64,000 bases of DNA from Spiroplasma alleghenense (GTDB taxonomy: Bacteria > Bacillota_I > Bacilli_A > Mycoplasmatales > Mycoplasmataceae), in the NCBI RefSeq assembly GCF_003363775.1, contig NZ_CP031376.1, forward strand, positions 682,001 to 746,000. Reading direction: 5' to 3'. Every line of letters starts with the position of its first letter. Position 1 is the first letter of the stretch. A program made the translations under genes and the position numbers. Under the pieces are notes generated by a model. That model saw only the letters and a program-made list of their open reading frames with translations, had not been told where the DNA came from and ran no database searches. Below are positions 1 to 11,830 of the stretch, piece by piece.

Positions 1-960
1 ACATTCTCTGTGAGCATCTTCTAAATTACCTTCTTCGTCAAAAAACTCTTCTTCATCAACAAGAATATTTATTACTCGAACAGGAGCTAGTGCATTCATA
101 ATGAATTTTTCTGAATTTTCATCTCATTTTACAATATCAATTTTTTCCCCATTTAGTTCGTTAGTAACACTTTTGATTCGAGAACCTCCCGCACCAACAC
201 AAGCACCAATTGGATCGATATTTTCATCATGTGAATAAACAGCAACCTTGGCTCTTCTACCAGGTTCGCGAGAAACTGATTTTATCTCGATAATTCCTTC
301 AGCAATTTCAGGAACTTCTATTTCTAAAAGTTTTGCTAAAAAGTCAGGATGAACTCTTGAAGTTGAAACCTGTGAGTGTTTGTTTTCCTTTGAAACATCT
401 TCAACATAAAATGAAATTCTATCACCAATATTTATTTTTTCTTGATTAATTGTTTTTTTATTTCAAAGCGAAACTACTGTCCCATCAACATCGATTAAAT
501 AAGAATTTTCTGTTAAGTCAACTACTCTTCCAGTTTGGATTTCGTGTAACTTTGGTAAAAAATAATCATAAACTTTATTTTTTTCTCCCTCACGGATTTT
601 TTGTTTAATTATTTGACCAACTTGAAAAATAGCCAAACGAGAATATTCATCGTTAAACTTTACTGGTTCGTTAATAATATCACCAATTGTACAGTTTTCT
701 GAATATTTTTGTTTTGCTTGTGACAAACCAATTTCCAATCATTCATCTTCAACTTTTTGTACAACTGTTAGTCTTTTTGTAACATTGATCATTCCGGTAA
801 CCTCATCAACATTAACATCAATTATTGCCTCAGGGTCAAAAAACTTTTCATAAGCCTTTTGAAATCCTTCGCGAATTCCCTCAAAAATAATGTCATCTGG
901 AATTTGTTTTTCTTGTGAAATAGATTTAATTGCATTTAGCAATTCTGCTCCGTTTACCAT
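1..960 (-). CDS. nusA: Transcription termination/antitermination factor NusA (C-terminus cut by window edge)
   Basis: NusA binds RNA polymerase and modulates pausing, termination and antitermination. The visible 320 codons cover the N-terminal polymerase-binding domain (about residues 1-130), an S1-like segment (GRVVDL, DVDGTVVSL) and the start of the KH region, where GACVGAGGSRIK is the typical NusA KH1 signature. Trp is encoded by TGA at two places in the N-terminal half. The ATG at 958-960 is preceded by an AAAAGGAGAT ribosome site. It lies 18 nt behind rimP and shares its promoter at 1541-1569. The rest of the gene lies to the left of the window. Confidence 0.96.
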
Positions 961-978
961 AAAATTATTTATCTCCTT

Positions 979-1473
979 TTAAAATTTTACTGCTAATCTA
1001 ACAAATTTAATGTCTTCTCATTTAAGTACTGAATTTTTCTTTTTACCTTTTAAGAAAAAGAAAACTTTAAATTCGTCTTTTGTTGAATCATAATCGATTA
1101 AGTCGGCATTAAATTCATCAACAAATTCTATTTTATGGTTAATTTGAAAAAATAAGTATTTTCCTACATTTTCAATTAACTGCTCTTTTGTAAATATTGT
1201 TCGCTCAATTCCAGCAGAAGCAACTTCAAGAATATAAGCATCACTTAATTCTTTAATTTCATCTAATACAACTGAAAGTTTTTCGTTAGCACCAACGAGA
1301 TTATCAAAATCAACTGTTTGGATTGATTCATCTTGATTAGTCACTAATACCTGCAAAACTGTGGTGTCAAAATCAAAAATTTGGTTTAATTCATATAAAT
1401 TTAAATCAAAATCTTTTAGTATTGGCTTAATAACTTCGATTAAGCGCGTTTTTAATTCGTTAAAATTATTCAT
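979..1473 (-). CDS. rimP: Ribosome maturation factor RimP
   Basis: RimP is needed for 30S subunit maturation. The 164-residue product has the RimP layout: an N-terminal alpha/beta domain with the motif LEVASAGIERTI (the family's xVSSPGLDRPL block) and a smaller C-terminal SH3-like domain ending WEDIKFVRLAVKF. TGA encodes the Trp near the C-terminus, so a standard-code reading stops 13 residues early. The order rimP-nusA is conserved in Firmicutes. The ATG at 1471-1473 has a GAAAGGAAT ribosome site immediately downstream of the leader hairpin at 1494-1517. Confidence 0.93.
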
Positions 1474-1493
1474 TCACTATTCCTTTCAATAAT

Positions 1494-1517
1494 AAAGGAA
1501 GGCTTTCGCCTTCCTTT
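1494..1517 (-). terminator. Terminator-like hairpin in the rimP-nusA leader
   Basis: A perfect 10-bp inverted repeat (AAAGGAAGGC / GCCTTCCTTT, 4-nt loop) lies between polC and rimP. On the minus strand it is followed by TTTATTATT, a weak U-tract. It is downstream of a good promoter (1541-1569) and just upstream of the rimP ribosome site, so it sits inside the rimP leader. It may act as a polC terminator, an attenuator, or both. Confidence 0.6.
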
Positions 1518-1540
1518 CATTTTATTGACCTGACTTTTAA

Positions 1541-1569
1541 ATTATATGACTTTTAATTTTAAAAATCAA
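1541..1569 (-). promoter_or_regulatory. Predicted sigma-70 promoter for rimP-nusA
   Basis: On the minus strand a -35 TTGATT (1564-1569) and a perfect -10 TATAAT (1541-1546) are separated by 17 nt. The predicted start near 1534 leaves a leader of about 60 nt that contains the hairpin at 1494-1517. Confidence 0.6.
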
Positions 1570-1592
1570 GTATTTGCTATTATAAATTCAAA

Positions 1593-4500
1593 TTAAAAGT
1601 CAAATTTTAGTTGCTCATCATTTTCTAAAGAATTAGTGATTTGTAATTGATCAAAAATCTTAATTTGAGTTTTAGTGACTTGAGTTCTATTTTTCAAATC
1701 ATTAATAGAAGTAAATTGACGTTCATCTCTGGCTAAAACAATTGATTGGGCCACAGCCTCCCCTAAAGAATCAATTACATTAAATGGTGGAATAATTGTT
1801 TTTTCCTGAGTTTTTTTATCGACAATTATTTTGAATTTTGAAGCATCACTGCTTTTGAAATCAATATTTTTAATCTTTACTCCTCGAGCAAACATTTCCA
1901 ACATTATTTCATAAACTGTAATTAAAGCTCGTTCTTTTGAAGAAATTAATTCATTACGACTTAATCTAGTTTCCAATTCCTGGAGTTTTTCCTTAACAGC
2001 ATTTACTCCAAGTAGCACTGTTGACAAATCAAAGGCATCGGCACGAGTTGAAAAGTAAGTTGCATAATATTCTTCTGGATAATAAATTTTATATCAAGCT
2101 ACACGATAAGCCATTAATACATAAGCTGTCGCATGTGCTTTAGGAAACATATACTTAATTTTTAGACAAGAATCAATATATCATTGTGGGACACCATTTT
2201 TTAACATTTCAGTCACTCATTCTGGTTTAGGAATTCCATTACCCTTACGAACACTTTCCATAATACTAAAAGCAACCGAAGGTTCTAGACCTTTACTTAA
2301 TAGGTAAACCATAATATCGTCTCGACAACCAATTACTGTTGAAATATTTGCCACTTTTTCTTTAATTAAATCTTGGGCATTGTTAACTCAAACATCAGTT
2401 CCGTGACTAAGTCCTGAAATTTGAACTAAGTCAGCAAAAGTTTGAGGTTTAGTTTCTCTTAACATAGCACGAACAAACTGGGTTCCAAATTCTGGAATTC
2501 CAATGGCCCCAGTTGTCTCCCCATTTATTTCTCCTGGCTTAATGTGCAAACTTTCCAAGCCAGAAAACAGTTGATAAACTTTTTCATCATTGGTTGGAAT
2601 TTCAATCGGATCAACTCCGGTTAAATCTTTTAGCATTTTTAAAGCAGTCGGATCAACATGACCTAAAATATCCATTTTCAATAAATTATCGTGAATGGAA
2701 TGAAAGTCAAAATGGGTTGTAAGTCAAGTTGAACTCGTGTCATCAGCTGGATAATTTACCGGAGTAAAATCTTCAATTTCAAACTCTGCAGGAAGAATTA
2801 CAATTCCCCCAGGATGCTGACCAGTTGTTCTCTTAACCCCAGTGGCTAAATCTGCAATTCTTTCAACCTCAACTCTTCGTTGATTATTATCAATTCCATA
2901 AACTTTTTCAAAGTAAGCCTTAACATATCCATAGGCAGTTTTATCAGCAACAGTGGCAATGGTACCAGCACGAAAAACATTATTTTCTCCAAACATATCT
3001 TTGGTAAAATTATGGGCACGAGCTTGGTATTCTCCTGAGAAGTTTAAGTCTATATCTGGAACTTTATCTCCATCAAAACCCAGGAAAGTTTCAAAAGGAA
3101 TATCATGACCATCACCAACTAGTGGTGTCTCACATTTTGGACATGGTTTAGGCGGCAAATCATAACCACACTTAATTTCTAAAGGAGTATTGAAATCTGA
3201 GTATTTACATTTAGGACAACGGTAGTGAGCTTTTAAAGGATTAACCTCGGTAATCAAACTTGTTGTTGCCACAAAACTAGATCCAACCGAACCCCTTGAA
3301 CCAACTAAGTATCCATCTTCTAAACTTTGAGCCACCAACTTATGAGAAATTCAATAAACCACGGCGAAACCATGTTTGATAATACTTGTTAACTCTTTTT
3401 CTAATCGCTTAGCAACTATTTCTGGAAGCTGTTCTCCATATAATTTTCTTGCATTTTCATAACATAAATCTTTTAACATTTTATCAACATTGTCAATTTT
3501 TGGTGGATAACTCCCTGATTTAAGTGGTGAAATTTCAGAACTTATTTGTTCTGCAATTAAATTTGTATTAGTAATTACTAAATCATTTATCAGTTTTGAA
3601 TTATTTAAAAATTCAAACTCTTCTAGCATTTCTGCTGTTGTACGTAAATGTTGTTCTGGATAATCAGTTACTCTTTGTTTGAAATCATAAAGTGGATGAT
3701 TAGAACCCCCAAGTCCTTTGGAGTTAATAAACACTTCTCTAATTGATTTTAATTGCGGATTAACGTAGTGAGCATCACTGGTTGCCACAACCAATTTGTT
3801 CAAACTTTGAGCTAGTGAAATTATTTTTTCAACAATAGTTTGTAACCCCTTTTGGTTTAAGTCCCCAGTCTGAATCAAGTTTTTATAAACACTTAGAGGT
3901 TGAACCTCAATATAATCATAATTTTGCATGGCAGCGATCAAGTCAGTTTCCAACCCTGTTCGAGCTAATTCAAAAATTTCACCATTTACACATCCCGAGC
4001 CTATTAGGATATTATTTTTCTGACGAACTTCTAAAATCTTATCTTTGAAAATTTTTGGTGAACCAAAAAAGTTTTTTGTATGGGAGTGAGAAATTAGTTT
4101 ATATAAATCTTTTAAGCCCTCTTGATTTTTCGCCAAAACGTTAATGTGATATCCTCGAGTTTTAATATAGTTAGCATTTTCTTTTTCATTTTCAGGAATA
4201 ATTTGATTTCAATCACTATCAACAATTAAACTATATTGCTTTTTAACTTCAATAACAATTCTGTCATATACCGCTTTTAAAACCTCTGCATCATAATCCC
4301 CGCGGTGAGCAACTCTTTCATCATATAAAACTCCGACCGCTTTTGCCACTGTACCAAGACGATGATTTTTAATCTTTGGATAAAAATTACGAGCAATCGT
4401 TAAGGTATCAATAACAGTATTATCAACTGGACCATAGCCTAATTTTTGAGATCAAGCTTTCAAAAAGTTCAAGTCAAAGTTAGCATTATGGGCAACTAAA

Positions 4501-6062
4501 ATTTTATTTTTGATAATTTCCATAATTTCCCCAAATGATTCTTGAATTGTTGGCTTATTTTCCAACATCTCATCTGTTATTCCTGTTAAATCGGTTGTGA
4601 ATGCGCTTAGTGGTTCTGAGGGTTTTATTAAGATATCTATTTTAGCAGTTTCCCCAGTTTTCGGGTCGTAAACTACAGCTCCAAATTCTATAATTTCATC
4701 ATATTCTGGTGAAAGACCTGTTGTTTCTAAATCAAAAAAAACAAATTCCTCTTGGCTTAATTGTTTACCTTGATTATTTTTGACTAGTCAAAAATCATTA
4801 TTCAACATGTTCATTTCAACACCATAAATCATTTTTAGCTTATTATCTTTATCGCGATTTTTATTTATTTTACTTAGGGCTTGAGCCGCTTCTGGAAAAG
4901 CTTGAACATTTAAGTGATCTGTTAAAGCAATTGCACTATGTCCCCACTTATCAGCATATTCTAAATAGTCAGCAATTGTACTAACTCCGTCCATAACTGA
5001 CATTTTTGAATGAGTATGGAGTTCAACCCTTTTTGTCTCTGATAAATCCATTCTAGTTTTCTGAATTCGATCTATTTTTTTAAATTCATCAATGTAAAAA
5101 ACATTGTCTTTACTATACTCATTTCATCTTAGTGAACCACTCATCCCAACTCAGTCACCAATCCTAACGATATTTTCATACTCGGGGTGATCTTTTTCAA
5201 TCTCATCAAAAAGATTTGGAACTCCAGCTAATCTTTGAAAAAAATTAGCTTGTAAAGACGAGGTTTCATCTGTGATTACAAAAGTATAAATATTTCTACC
5301 ACTTTTTGGAGAAAATTTAATTGATTTTTTAATAATTCGAGCATGGATAATTACATTCTGTGCTCCATCCTCAATATCTCCAAGTTCTTGATATGTTGGA
5401 ACTTCCAAATCAGCTTTTGGTTTTCTAAAAAATGTTTTCTTCTCCTTAACAACTTCATTATTTGAATCAGTTTTTTTAGATTCAAAATTGTTATTTGGTT
5501 GCTCTCTAATTTTTTTAACTTTTTGATTAGTTTCTGCATAAGATTCGTCAGCCTTGGCAATAACATCAACTCCGCTTGGTTTAACTTCAAAATTAAATTT
5601 TAAGTTATTAAAACCATAGTCTTGAAATTTTTTAATATAAAAGTTTAAATGGTTTTCTCAAAGGTTTTTTTCAGTTTCGTCATTAACACATAAATTTATT
5701 ATATTATTTTTAAAAGTAAATTCATTTTCTCTTAAATTTTCAACAAAGCCATTCTTAAATTCTGCTTTATATTTAATTATAAATTGAAAGTAGTCTCAAA
5801 CTAAATCATGACTCATTTCATCATTAGAAACTTGAAAAACCAGTTTGCTACCACAAACTGGATTATTTAATAATTGCTCTTCAATCGTTTTTAAAACTTC
5901 AGTGGGCAAAAAATTTTGAATGCTAATTTTAACTGTTACGCGATTTTTTTTCACATCAAAAATTTGTCGACCAATTATTTTAGAATTTTTAAAATGCTCT
6001 TTGTGTGATTCATGAAGCTCAACACTCATTGCTGTAAAAAAACTTTTTAGAGTTGAATCCAT
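1593..6062 (-). CDS. polC: DNA polymerase III PolC-type alpha subunit (replicative polymerase with 3'-5' exonuclease)
   Basis: This 1489-residue protein is a full-length low-GC Gram-positive PolC. Domains in order: an N-terminal region, an OB-fold (about 219-330), a PHP domain beginning near residue 338 with VELHTHSKM (His349, His351), a DEDD exonuclease inserted in the PHP domain with FDLETTGLS (Asp444, Glu446), a zinc site with paired Cys (CPKC, CPKC) near 949-977, and the palm motif PDIDLNFSG (Asp1003, Asp1005). The helix-hairpin-helix and duplex-binding part follows. Many Trp codons are TGA. The ATG has a TTAGGAGGTT ribosome site. It follows rseP by 14 nt in the uppS-cdsA-dxr-rseP-polC order of Firmicutes. 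Confidence 0.98.
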
Positions 6063-6076
6063 TTTAACCTCCTAAT

Positions 6077-7447
6077 TTATATAAAGTCTTTTAGAATTAC
6101 TAAAAGGAAAATTGATAAGAAAAGTAATAATCCAATTAAAGTAATAATTATTTTGAATTTTTCATTCAATTCACGGCGCAGACATAATTCAATTAAATTT
6201 TCTAAGAATCTATAACCATCAAGGGGTGGAATAGGAATTAGATTTAAAACAAATAGATTAGCTGAAATAAATGCAACATACAAGAAGAAACTATCAGCTC
6301 CTGAGGTAAATGTTGAAAATGATTGATTAGCTGTTTGGAATGGAGATGACACTCCTGAAAAATCAAAAGTAAACATTTTTCCAAAAGCTTTCATTATTTG
6401 TCACGACTGTACAAATGTATCCCCTCAACCAAAAGCATATCCTTCACCAGCTGTTCTAAAATAACGATTTGGTGCCGCAATTCCTACTGTATTTCCTGGA
6501 GTAAAATTAATTTTGTTATTTAATTCGTCAGTTTCATTAGGATTATAACCTTTTGATCAATTTGTTAATATTAAATTGTGATCTGAACCCTCTACATTGT
6601 CATTTAGAACTACACCTGTGTAAAGGTCTACTTTTTTAAAAGCAAATCTAATAAAAGTAGTTTTATTTTCTTCAGCGTTTTTAAATTTTAAATTATTAAT
6701 AAAATTATAAACAGTTTTTTCATAAGTGACAGCTTGTTGAGAATCATAATTATTAATTAATAATTTTTTTTCAACCTGAGCTTCCTTACTTGTTAAAAAA
6801 ATGTCTGAATTTGAAAATCCTTCATGTTGAATATTATTAAATAAGTAAGTCGTAGTTAATTCCTCATTTGGACTTAAATTACCTTGAAAATCTTGTTGAA
6901 TAACTTGTCAACCTCAAATAACATATTGTTGATTTGGTGAAGCCGGGTTTGATGGATTTTGAATTTTTAGTTTTTCATCTAATAAATTATAAGTGATTTG
7001 ATTTGAATCATATTGAGCACCATAGAATTGCATATCACTTTTTTTAACCCCAGTTGCAGCATAAATTGTTGTAATCAAAAATAAGGCAAGTGTAAGGTTG
7101 AAAGCGATTCCACCAATAATAATAAAGAATTTCTTTCATCTAGCAATATAATCCATTTTACGACTATCTGGGATATTTTTTTCTTCTTCTTCACGACCCT
7201 TTGGTGGATCAGCTTTATCCGAAGCGATAGAACAATAACCCCCAAAAGGAATAACTCTAAGAGTAAATCATGTTTCTTTTGTTTTGATAGTAAAAATTTT
7301 TGGTCCTAAACCAACAGAAAATTCATAAACATAGGCCTTGCAAATTTTTGCTATAATAAAATGCCCAAATTCATGAAGTGTAATTACAAACTGTAAGACA
7401 AATAATCCTAAAAATAATCCTAAAATAATTTCGAGTCAAACCGGCAA
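6077..7447 (-). CDS. rseP: M50 site-2 membrane zinc protease, RseP/RasP family
   Basis: Intramembrane metalloprotease of 456 residues. TM1 carries the zinc motif HEFGH (His25, Glu26, His29). The C-terminal membrane block has NLIPIPPLDG with Asp410 as the third ligand, plus a final TM helix. The roughly 250 residues between the first membrane segments and the C-terminal block are polar and extracytoplasmic or PDZ-like; I see no clear PDZ motif. No in-frame ATG precedes HEFGH, and the best start is TTG at 7445-7447 behind GAGAGGG with 6-7 nt spacing. It starts 14 nt after dxr. Substrates cannot be inferred here. Confidence 0.9.
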
Positions 7448-7461
7448 AATAATCCCTCTCT

Positions 7462-8595
7462 CTATTGCTTAATTAGATTTCGAGTTTCACTCCTAATTAA
7501 TAAATCATACTCTTTTATATTATTATAATCATTAATTTCCTTGTTTACTGAACTATTAAATATTTTTTCAAGAATATCTGTTATCTGTCAAAATGCTATC
7601 TCATTATTTAGAAATGCTTCAACCAAAACTTCGTTTGCTGCATTTAAACAAATCGCTTTTGAGTTGTTACTATTTAGACATTCAAAAGCTCAAGCAATTG
7701 GTTTGAAACGTTTTTGGTCAATAGTTTTTAATTCTAATTTTTGTCAGTTTTTGAAATCTAATTTTTGAAACTCAGGATGTTTAAGTCTTTTAGGAAAGTT
7801 AAGACCGTAGTTTATCACCTGGCTCATATCTGGAACACTTAGTTGTGCTTTTACCGAAAAGTCCTCAAACTCAACCATTGAATGAACAATTGATTGAGGA
7901 TGTAGTAAAACCTCAATATTTTTTGTTTTAAATAAATGGTAGGCTTCAATAATTTCAAACGCCTTATTCATCATCGTTGCTGAATCAACTGTAATTTTAG
8001 AACCCATTTTTCAGTTCGGATGATTTAATACTTGCTCTTGAGTTACAAATTTGGTTTCTGATAAAGTCAAATCTCTTAAACTTCCTCCTGAGGCAGTTAA
8101 GTAAATTTTTTCAATTTGATTACCCTCTTCAAGACATTGTAAAATTGCTGAATGTTCTGAGTCAATTGAAATTATTTTTGCATTTAATGATTTTTTTAAT
8201 TCATCATTGACAAGTTTACCCGCAACAACCAAAGACTCCTTATTTGCTAATAAAATAGTTAAATTATTTTTTATTGCCTGCAAAGTGACTTGAAGTCCAT
8301 AAAAACCCGATAATGAATTTATAACAACATCGTGTTGTTTGGCCTTGTTTACTAAATCAACAATTTGAAAACCACTTAAAAAATTAATATGCGGAAATTT
8401 AGCAACCAATTTTTCACTAGGTTGACTACTATAAACGAACTTAATTGTTGAAAAATCGTTAAGAATTTTTTCAAGAACTTTTAAATTTTGTCCTACCGAA
8501 ACACCAATTAATTGATAGTTATTATTATTTTTAATTACTTTAAGGGCTTGTAACCCGACACTTCCAGATGCGCCAAAAACTATTATATTTTTCAT
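7462..8595 (-). CDS. dxr: 1-deoxy-D-xylulose-5-phosphate reductoisomerase
   Basis: Second step of the MEP (non-mevalonate) pathway: DXP plus NADPH to MEP. The 377-residue length is normal. Visible blocks are the N-terminal NADPH-binding [23 protein letters not shown], the substrate/metal block SIDSEHSAI, and [17 protein letters not shown]. The ATG at 8593-8595 lies 1 nt from the cdsA stop. Its product should feed UppS, encoded two genes upstream. Possession of dxr suggests that the other MEP genes lie elsewhere in the genome; none is in this window. Confidence 0.95.
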
Positions 8596-8596
8596 A

Positions 8597-9682
8597 CTAA
8601 CGAATATAAATAGTAATAAAAAATACTACAAAAAAAGCAAATGTGAAAGAATCTAGACGATCTAACACTCCACCATGACCTGGAATTATTCTTGAGTAAT
8701 CCTTTACATCAACTTTTCTTTTTATTCATGAGAAAAGTAAATCTCCAAATTGGCCGATTATTGAAAAAACTGCCGATAGACCAATATATGAAAAAACAAT
8801 ATAAACTGTGCTGCCATTTTGTTGCATTGTAATTGTTAGCGGCGCAAAGTCTCTAATTGGTTCTACGAAATAAAACATTAGTGCATATAATGCCCCAATA
8901 ATGAAAGCTACAACAAATCCAATTGTGGCACCCTCTCAAGTTTTCTTAGGACTAATAGAAGGAGCAAGTTTTGTTTTTCCAAATTTCATTCCACCTAGAT
9001 AAGCAAAAGTATCTGTTAAAATAATTATCATTCAAATTCAAATTACAGTATTAAAACTATAGAAAGCTTTATATTGCCCAAGTCCAGTTTCGATAACCGA
9101 TAAACACAAGACTGTGAATCCTTTATAGGCAAGAACTATTACTAGACTCATAGCAAAAGCTAGTAGCATTTTAACTAAACTGGTATTTTTCTTTCAAAAA
9201 CCATATGATAAATAAACCATTAAGAAAACAAAACCAAGAACTCAAAAAATTCAAAATTTTAATCAATCAAAATGTAAGTCTGTCATAAATTTTAAAGATG
9301 ACTGGCTAATTGTCAATAAAAATTCCTCAGAACGAACTGGTGTAGCAAATAATAATAACGCAATTACAACTGTTATTAAATGCATTCATCAATCCTTAAT
9401 ACCTAAAGCGCGGTTCATTTCTCATATACTTATTGAAATTAAAAAAATACTTCCTAGTAAAGAAATTATGACAAAGTAAGGAGCTCCTGATCAAGAATTA
9501 ATTAATGATGTATAGATTGCTCCTGAAATAACATAAATCAATAATAGAGTCAATAATACAATTGTTGATAGTGCTCTAACTTCGAGATTAGAAATCTCTT
9601 TTTTTGCTGACTTGAATTCTGGACTTTTTTTTGTTTTTTCTTTCGCAGCAGATTCTTCCGCTTTGATTTTATTGTTCTTCAT
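8597..9682 (-). CDS. cdsA: Phosphatidate cytidylyltransferase (CDP-diglyceride synthase)
   Basis: Makes CDP-diacylglycerol from CTP and phosphatidic acid for phospholipid synthesis at the membrane. The 361-residue protein has a Lys-rich cytoplasmic N-terminus (about 35 residues) followed by multiple TM helices. The family signature is clear near the C-terminus: SPKKTWEGA, then [17 protein letters not shown] and [13 protein letters not shown]. An upstream in-frame ATG exists at 9695-9697, but the ATG at 9680-9682 is preferred because GGAGG lies 8 nt upstream. The gene overlaps the end of uppS by 14 nt, which implies translational coupling. Confidence 0.95.
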
Positions 9683-10388
9683 TTTCAAGTCCTCCAAATC
9701 TTCTATTTGTTTTATTATAATATGAAATTGCTTTTTTTAAATCTTTTTGAGAAAAATCGGGTCACATTTTACTATTAAAGTAAATTTCCGCATAACTGCA
9801 TTGTAACATCATAAAATTACTTAAACGAGTTTCTCCACCAGTTCTAATAACTAAATCAACATCAGGTAAATTGTTAGTATATAAGTTGGCTTTTATTAAA
9901 TCTGTGGTAACTAGTTCAAGATTTTCACTTATTTTCGGATTGCTACTGATGATATTTTTAAAGCATGTATTGATTTCTTCTCAAGAACCATAATCAAAGG
10001 CTATTGTTAAATGCAGTCCTTGATTGTTTCTGGTTTTATTTTTAGCTTCAATAATTGCTTCAAATGTTTCTTTGGGAATTTTATCTTGGCGACCGATTCA
10101 ACCAACCTTTATATCATTGTCCATAAAAAAATTGATTTTATTTTCCCCAAATATCTGGCTGGGGACCTTCATTAAAAAATCAACTTCATCTTTGGGACGA
10201 TTTCAATTTTCTGTTGAAAAAGCAAAAACAGTTAAAAACTTAATATTTTCTTCTTGAGCAAAAAGACAAAAGTCTTGAATTTTTTCCATTCCTTTTTGAT
10301 GACCATAAGTTCTTGGTTGATTAAATTTCTTTGCTCAGCGACCATTACCGTCTAGGATAATCGCTAAATGTTCCAACGGTTTTTTCAT
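9669..10388 (-). CDS. uppS: Undecaprenyl (polyprenyl) diphosphate synthase
   Basis: Cis-prenyltransferase that condenses IPP units into a long-chain polyprenyl diphosphate. The 239-residue protein begins with the catalytic ILDGNGRWAKK block and contains the ENWNRP and [13 protein letters not shown] substrate blocks. The usual last block, LWPEFYFTE-like, appears as [13 protein letters not shown]. In a wall-less cell the role of the polyprenol is uncertain; glycolipid or protein glycosylation carriers are possible. It follows pepP by 15 nt with an AAAAGGGGA ribosome site. Confidence 0.95.
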
Positions 10389-10403
10389 TTTTTCCCCTTT
10401 TAA

Positions 10404-11477
10404 TTATTTAACGAATACTAATTCTCTTTTAGCAGTTGTTAATTTTTGGTAGCCAGTTGCGGTAACTAATAAGTCATCCTCAATTCTAACTCCCCCGATT
10501 CCAGGAATATAAATTCCAGGTTCAACGGTAATTACATGACCTGGCATTAAAACTTTATTTCCTGCAATTGATTGATAAGGTTCTTCATGAATTTCAATTC
10601 CAAGTCCATGACCAGTACCATGAGTGAAATACTGTCCATAACCTTTTGATTCTATAAAGTCAAAACAAATCTCATGAATTTTTTTAGCTTCCACTCCTGC
10701 TTTAACTGCATCAATTCCTGCTTGTTGAGCATCATAAACTACTTTAAAAATTTCTTGCAATTTGGGATCTATTTTTTCTCCCATAGCAAAAGTTCTAGTT
10801 TGATCTGAAGCATATCCGTTGTAGAAACAACCCATGTCAAGAGTTACCAATTCTCCTAATTCGATTTTTTTATCCGAAGGTACTGCATGAGGCATTGAAC
10901 CGTTAACACCTGATGCTACAATTGTGTCAAAACTTAATTTTTCAGCTCCAAACTTTAAAAATGAATCCGAAACAAATCGAGATAATTCTTTTTCTGTCAT
11001 TTTTGGTTTAACATTAGCTAAAACATCTTCAAAAACTTGGTTAGTAATATCACAAGCCTTTTTAATTTGTTCAACCTCTCATTCATCTTTAATTATTCTT
11101 AAATTTTCTGTATTAATCGAAACCATTTGAGCTTTAATTCTTTTGGTCATGATTTCACTATCTTTAACAAAGACTCAATCACTTTCAAAACCTAATTTGC
11201 TAATTTTATTCTCTAAAAGTTTTTGATTTACCAAATCAAAAACTGGTCCAAAACCAATTATTTCATCAATATTTTGTAAATCTTTTTTTTGTTGCGCTGC
11301 AGTTAAATATCTTCCATCAACAAATAAATATGTCTTTGTTTTTGTAATAAGAATATAACCAAGTGATGAGTTAAAGCGACTAAATCAGTAGCGATTTTGT
11401 GGAGAATACAACAATAAAGCATCCACTTTATTTTCTTCCATTAAATTACGAACAATTTCTTTTTTATCTAATTTCAT
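10404..11477 (-). CDS. pepP: M24 family Xaa-Pro aminopeptidase
   Basis: Cytosolic metallopeptidase that removes N-terminal residues preceding proline. It is 357 residues long, with a creatinase-like N-terminal domain (1-~125) and a pita-bread catalytic domain. Dinuclear metal ligands are visible: Asp214 (TLDMGC), Asp225 (YASDQTRTF), His290 (HGTGHGLGIEIHE), Glu319 (TVEPGIYI) and Glu333 (VRIEDD). The ATG at 11475-11477 follows an AGAAGAGGTTT ribosome site. It is first in the run leading into uppS-cdsA-dxr-rseP-polC and lies just downstream of the rpmG terminator. Confidence 0.94.
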
Positions 11478-11511
11478 TTTTCAAACCTCTTCTTAGTTAA
11501 AATTTTACAAT

Positions 11512-11540
11512 AAAAAAATAGGAAAATCCCTATTTTTTTT
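11512..11540 (-). terminator. Intrinsic terminator of rpmG (overlaps its stop codon)
   Basis: An 11-bp inverted repeat (arms 11512-11522 and 11529-11539, 6-nt loop) is flanked by A/T runs on both sides, giving TTTTTTT after the stem on the minus strand. The rpmG stop codon (11530-11532) is part of the stem. It separates rpmG from pepP. Confidence 0.8.
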
Positions 11541-11673
11541 GCTTATGTATTTGATGGCTATTACATTTAAAACAATGTTTTTTAACTTCAATTTTTTCCT
11601 TTTTTTTGTCGTTTTTAGCTATATAGTTTTCTTCTTTACAGCTTGAACAACGTAGAATTACACCTTCACGCAT
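11530..11673 (-). CDS. rpmG: Ribosomal protein L33 (zinc-ribbon form)
   Basis: A 47-residue basic protein of the large subunit. It has two Cys pairs, CSSC near residue 9 and CFKC near residue 34, so it is the zinc-binding (C+) form of L33. The ATG at 11671-11673 has a strong AAGGGGG ribosome site. It is a single-gene unit, with a terminator built on its stop codon and a divergent gene upstream. Confidence 0.93.
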   Translation of the reverse strand: MREGVILRCSSCKEENYIAKNDKKKEKIEVKKHCFKCNSHQIHKQKK

Positions 11674-11733
11674 CTTGAAAGCCCCCTTTTTAGTTTCTTA
11701 AATTTCCCAAATAAAATTTATTGGCAAATAAAT

Positions 11734-11773
11734 AATATCATATTTTTTAATTATTTTTAAAAAATATGATATT
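11734..11773. repeat. 17-bp perfect inverted repeat in the divergent rpmG/lipoprotein intergenic region
   Basis: Arms 11734-11750 and 11757-11773 match perfectly (core ATATCATATTTTTTAA) around a 6-nt loop. It lies between two divergently transcribed genes, so it cannot be the terminator of either. It could be an operator, a leader hairpin of the lipoprotein mRNA, or cruciform-forming promoter DNA. Confidence 0.6.
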
Positions 11774-11830
11774 TTAGTGATATTTACAGTTTTTTTGATA
11801 AAATAATAAAAATGAAAGAGAGTGTTATTT

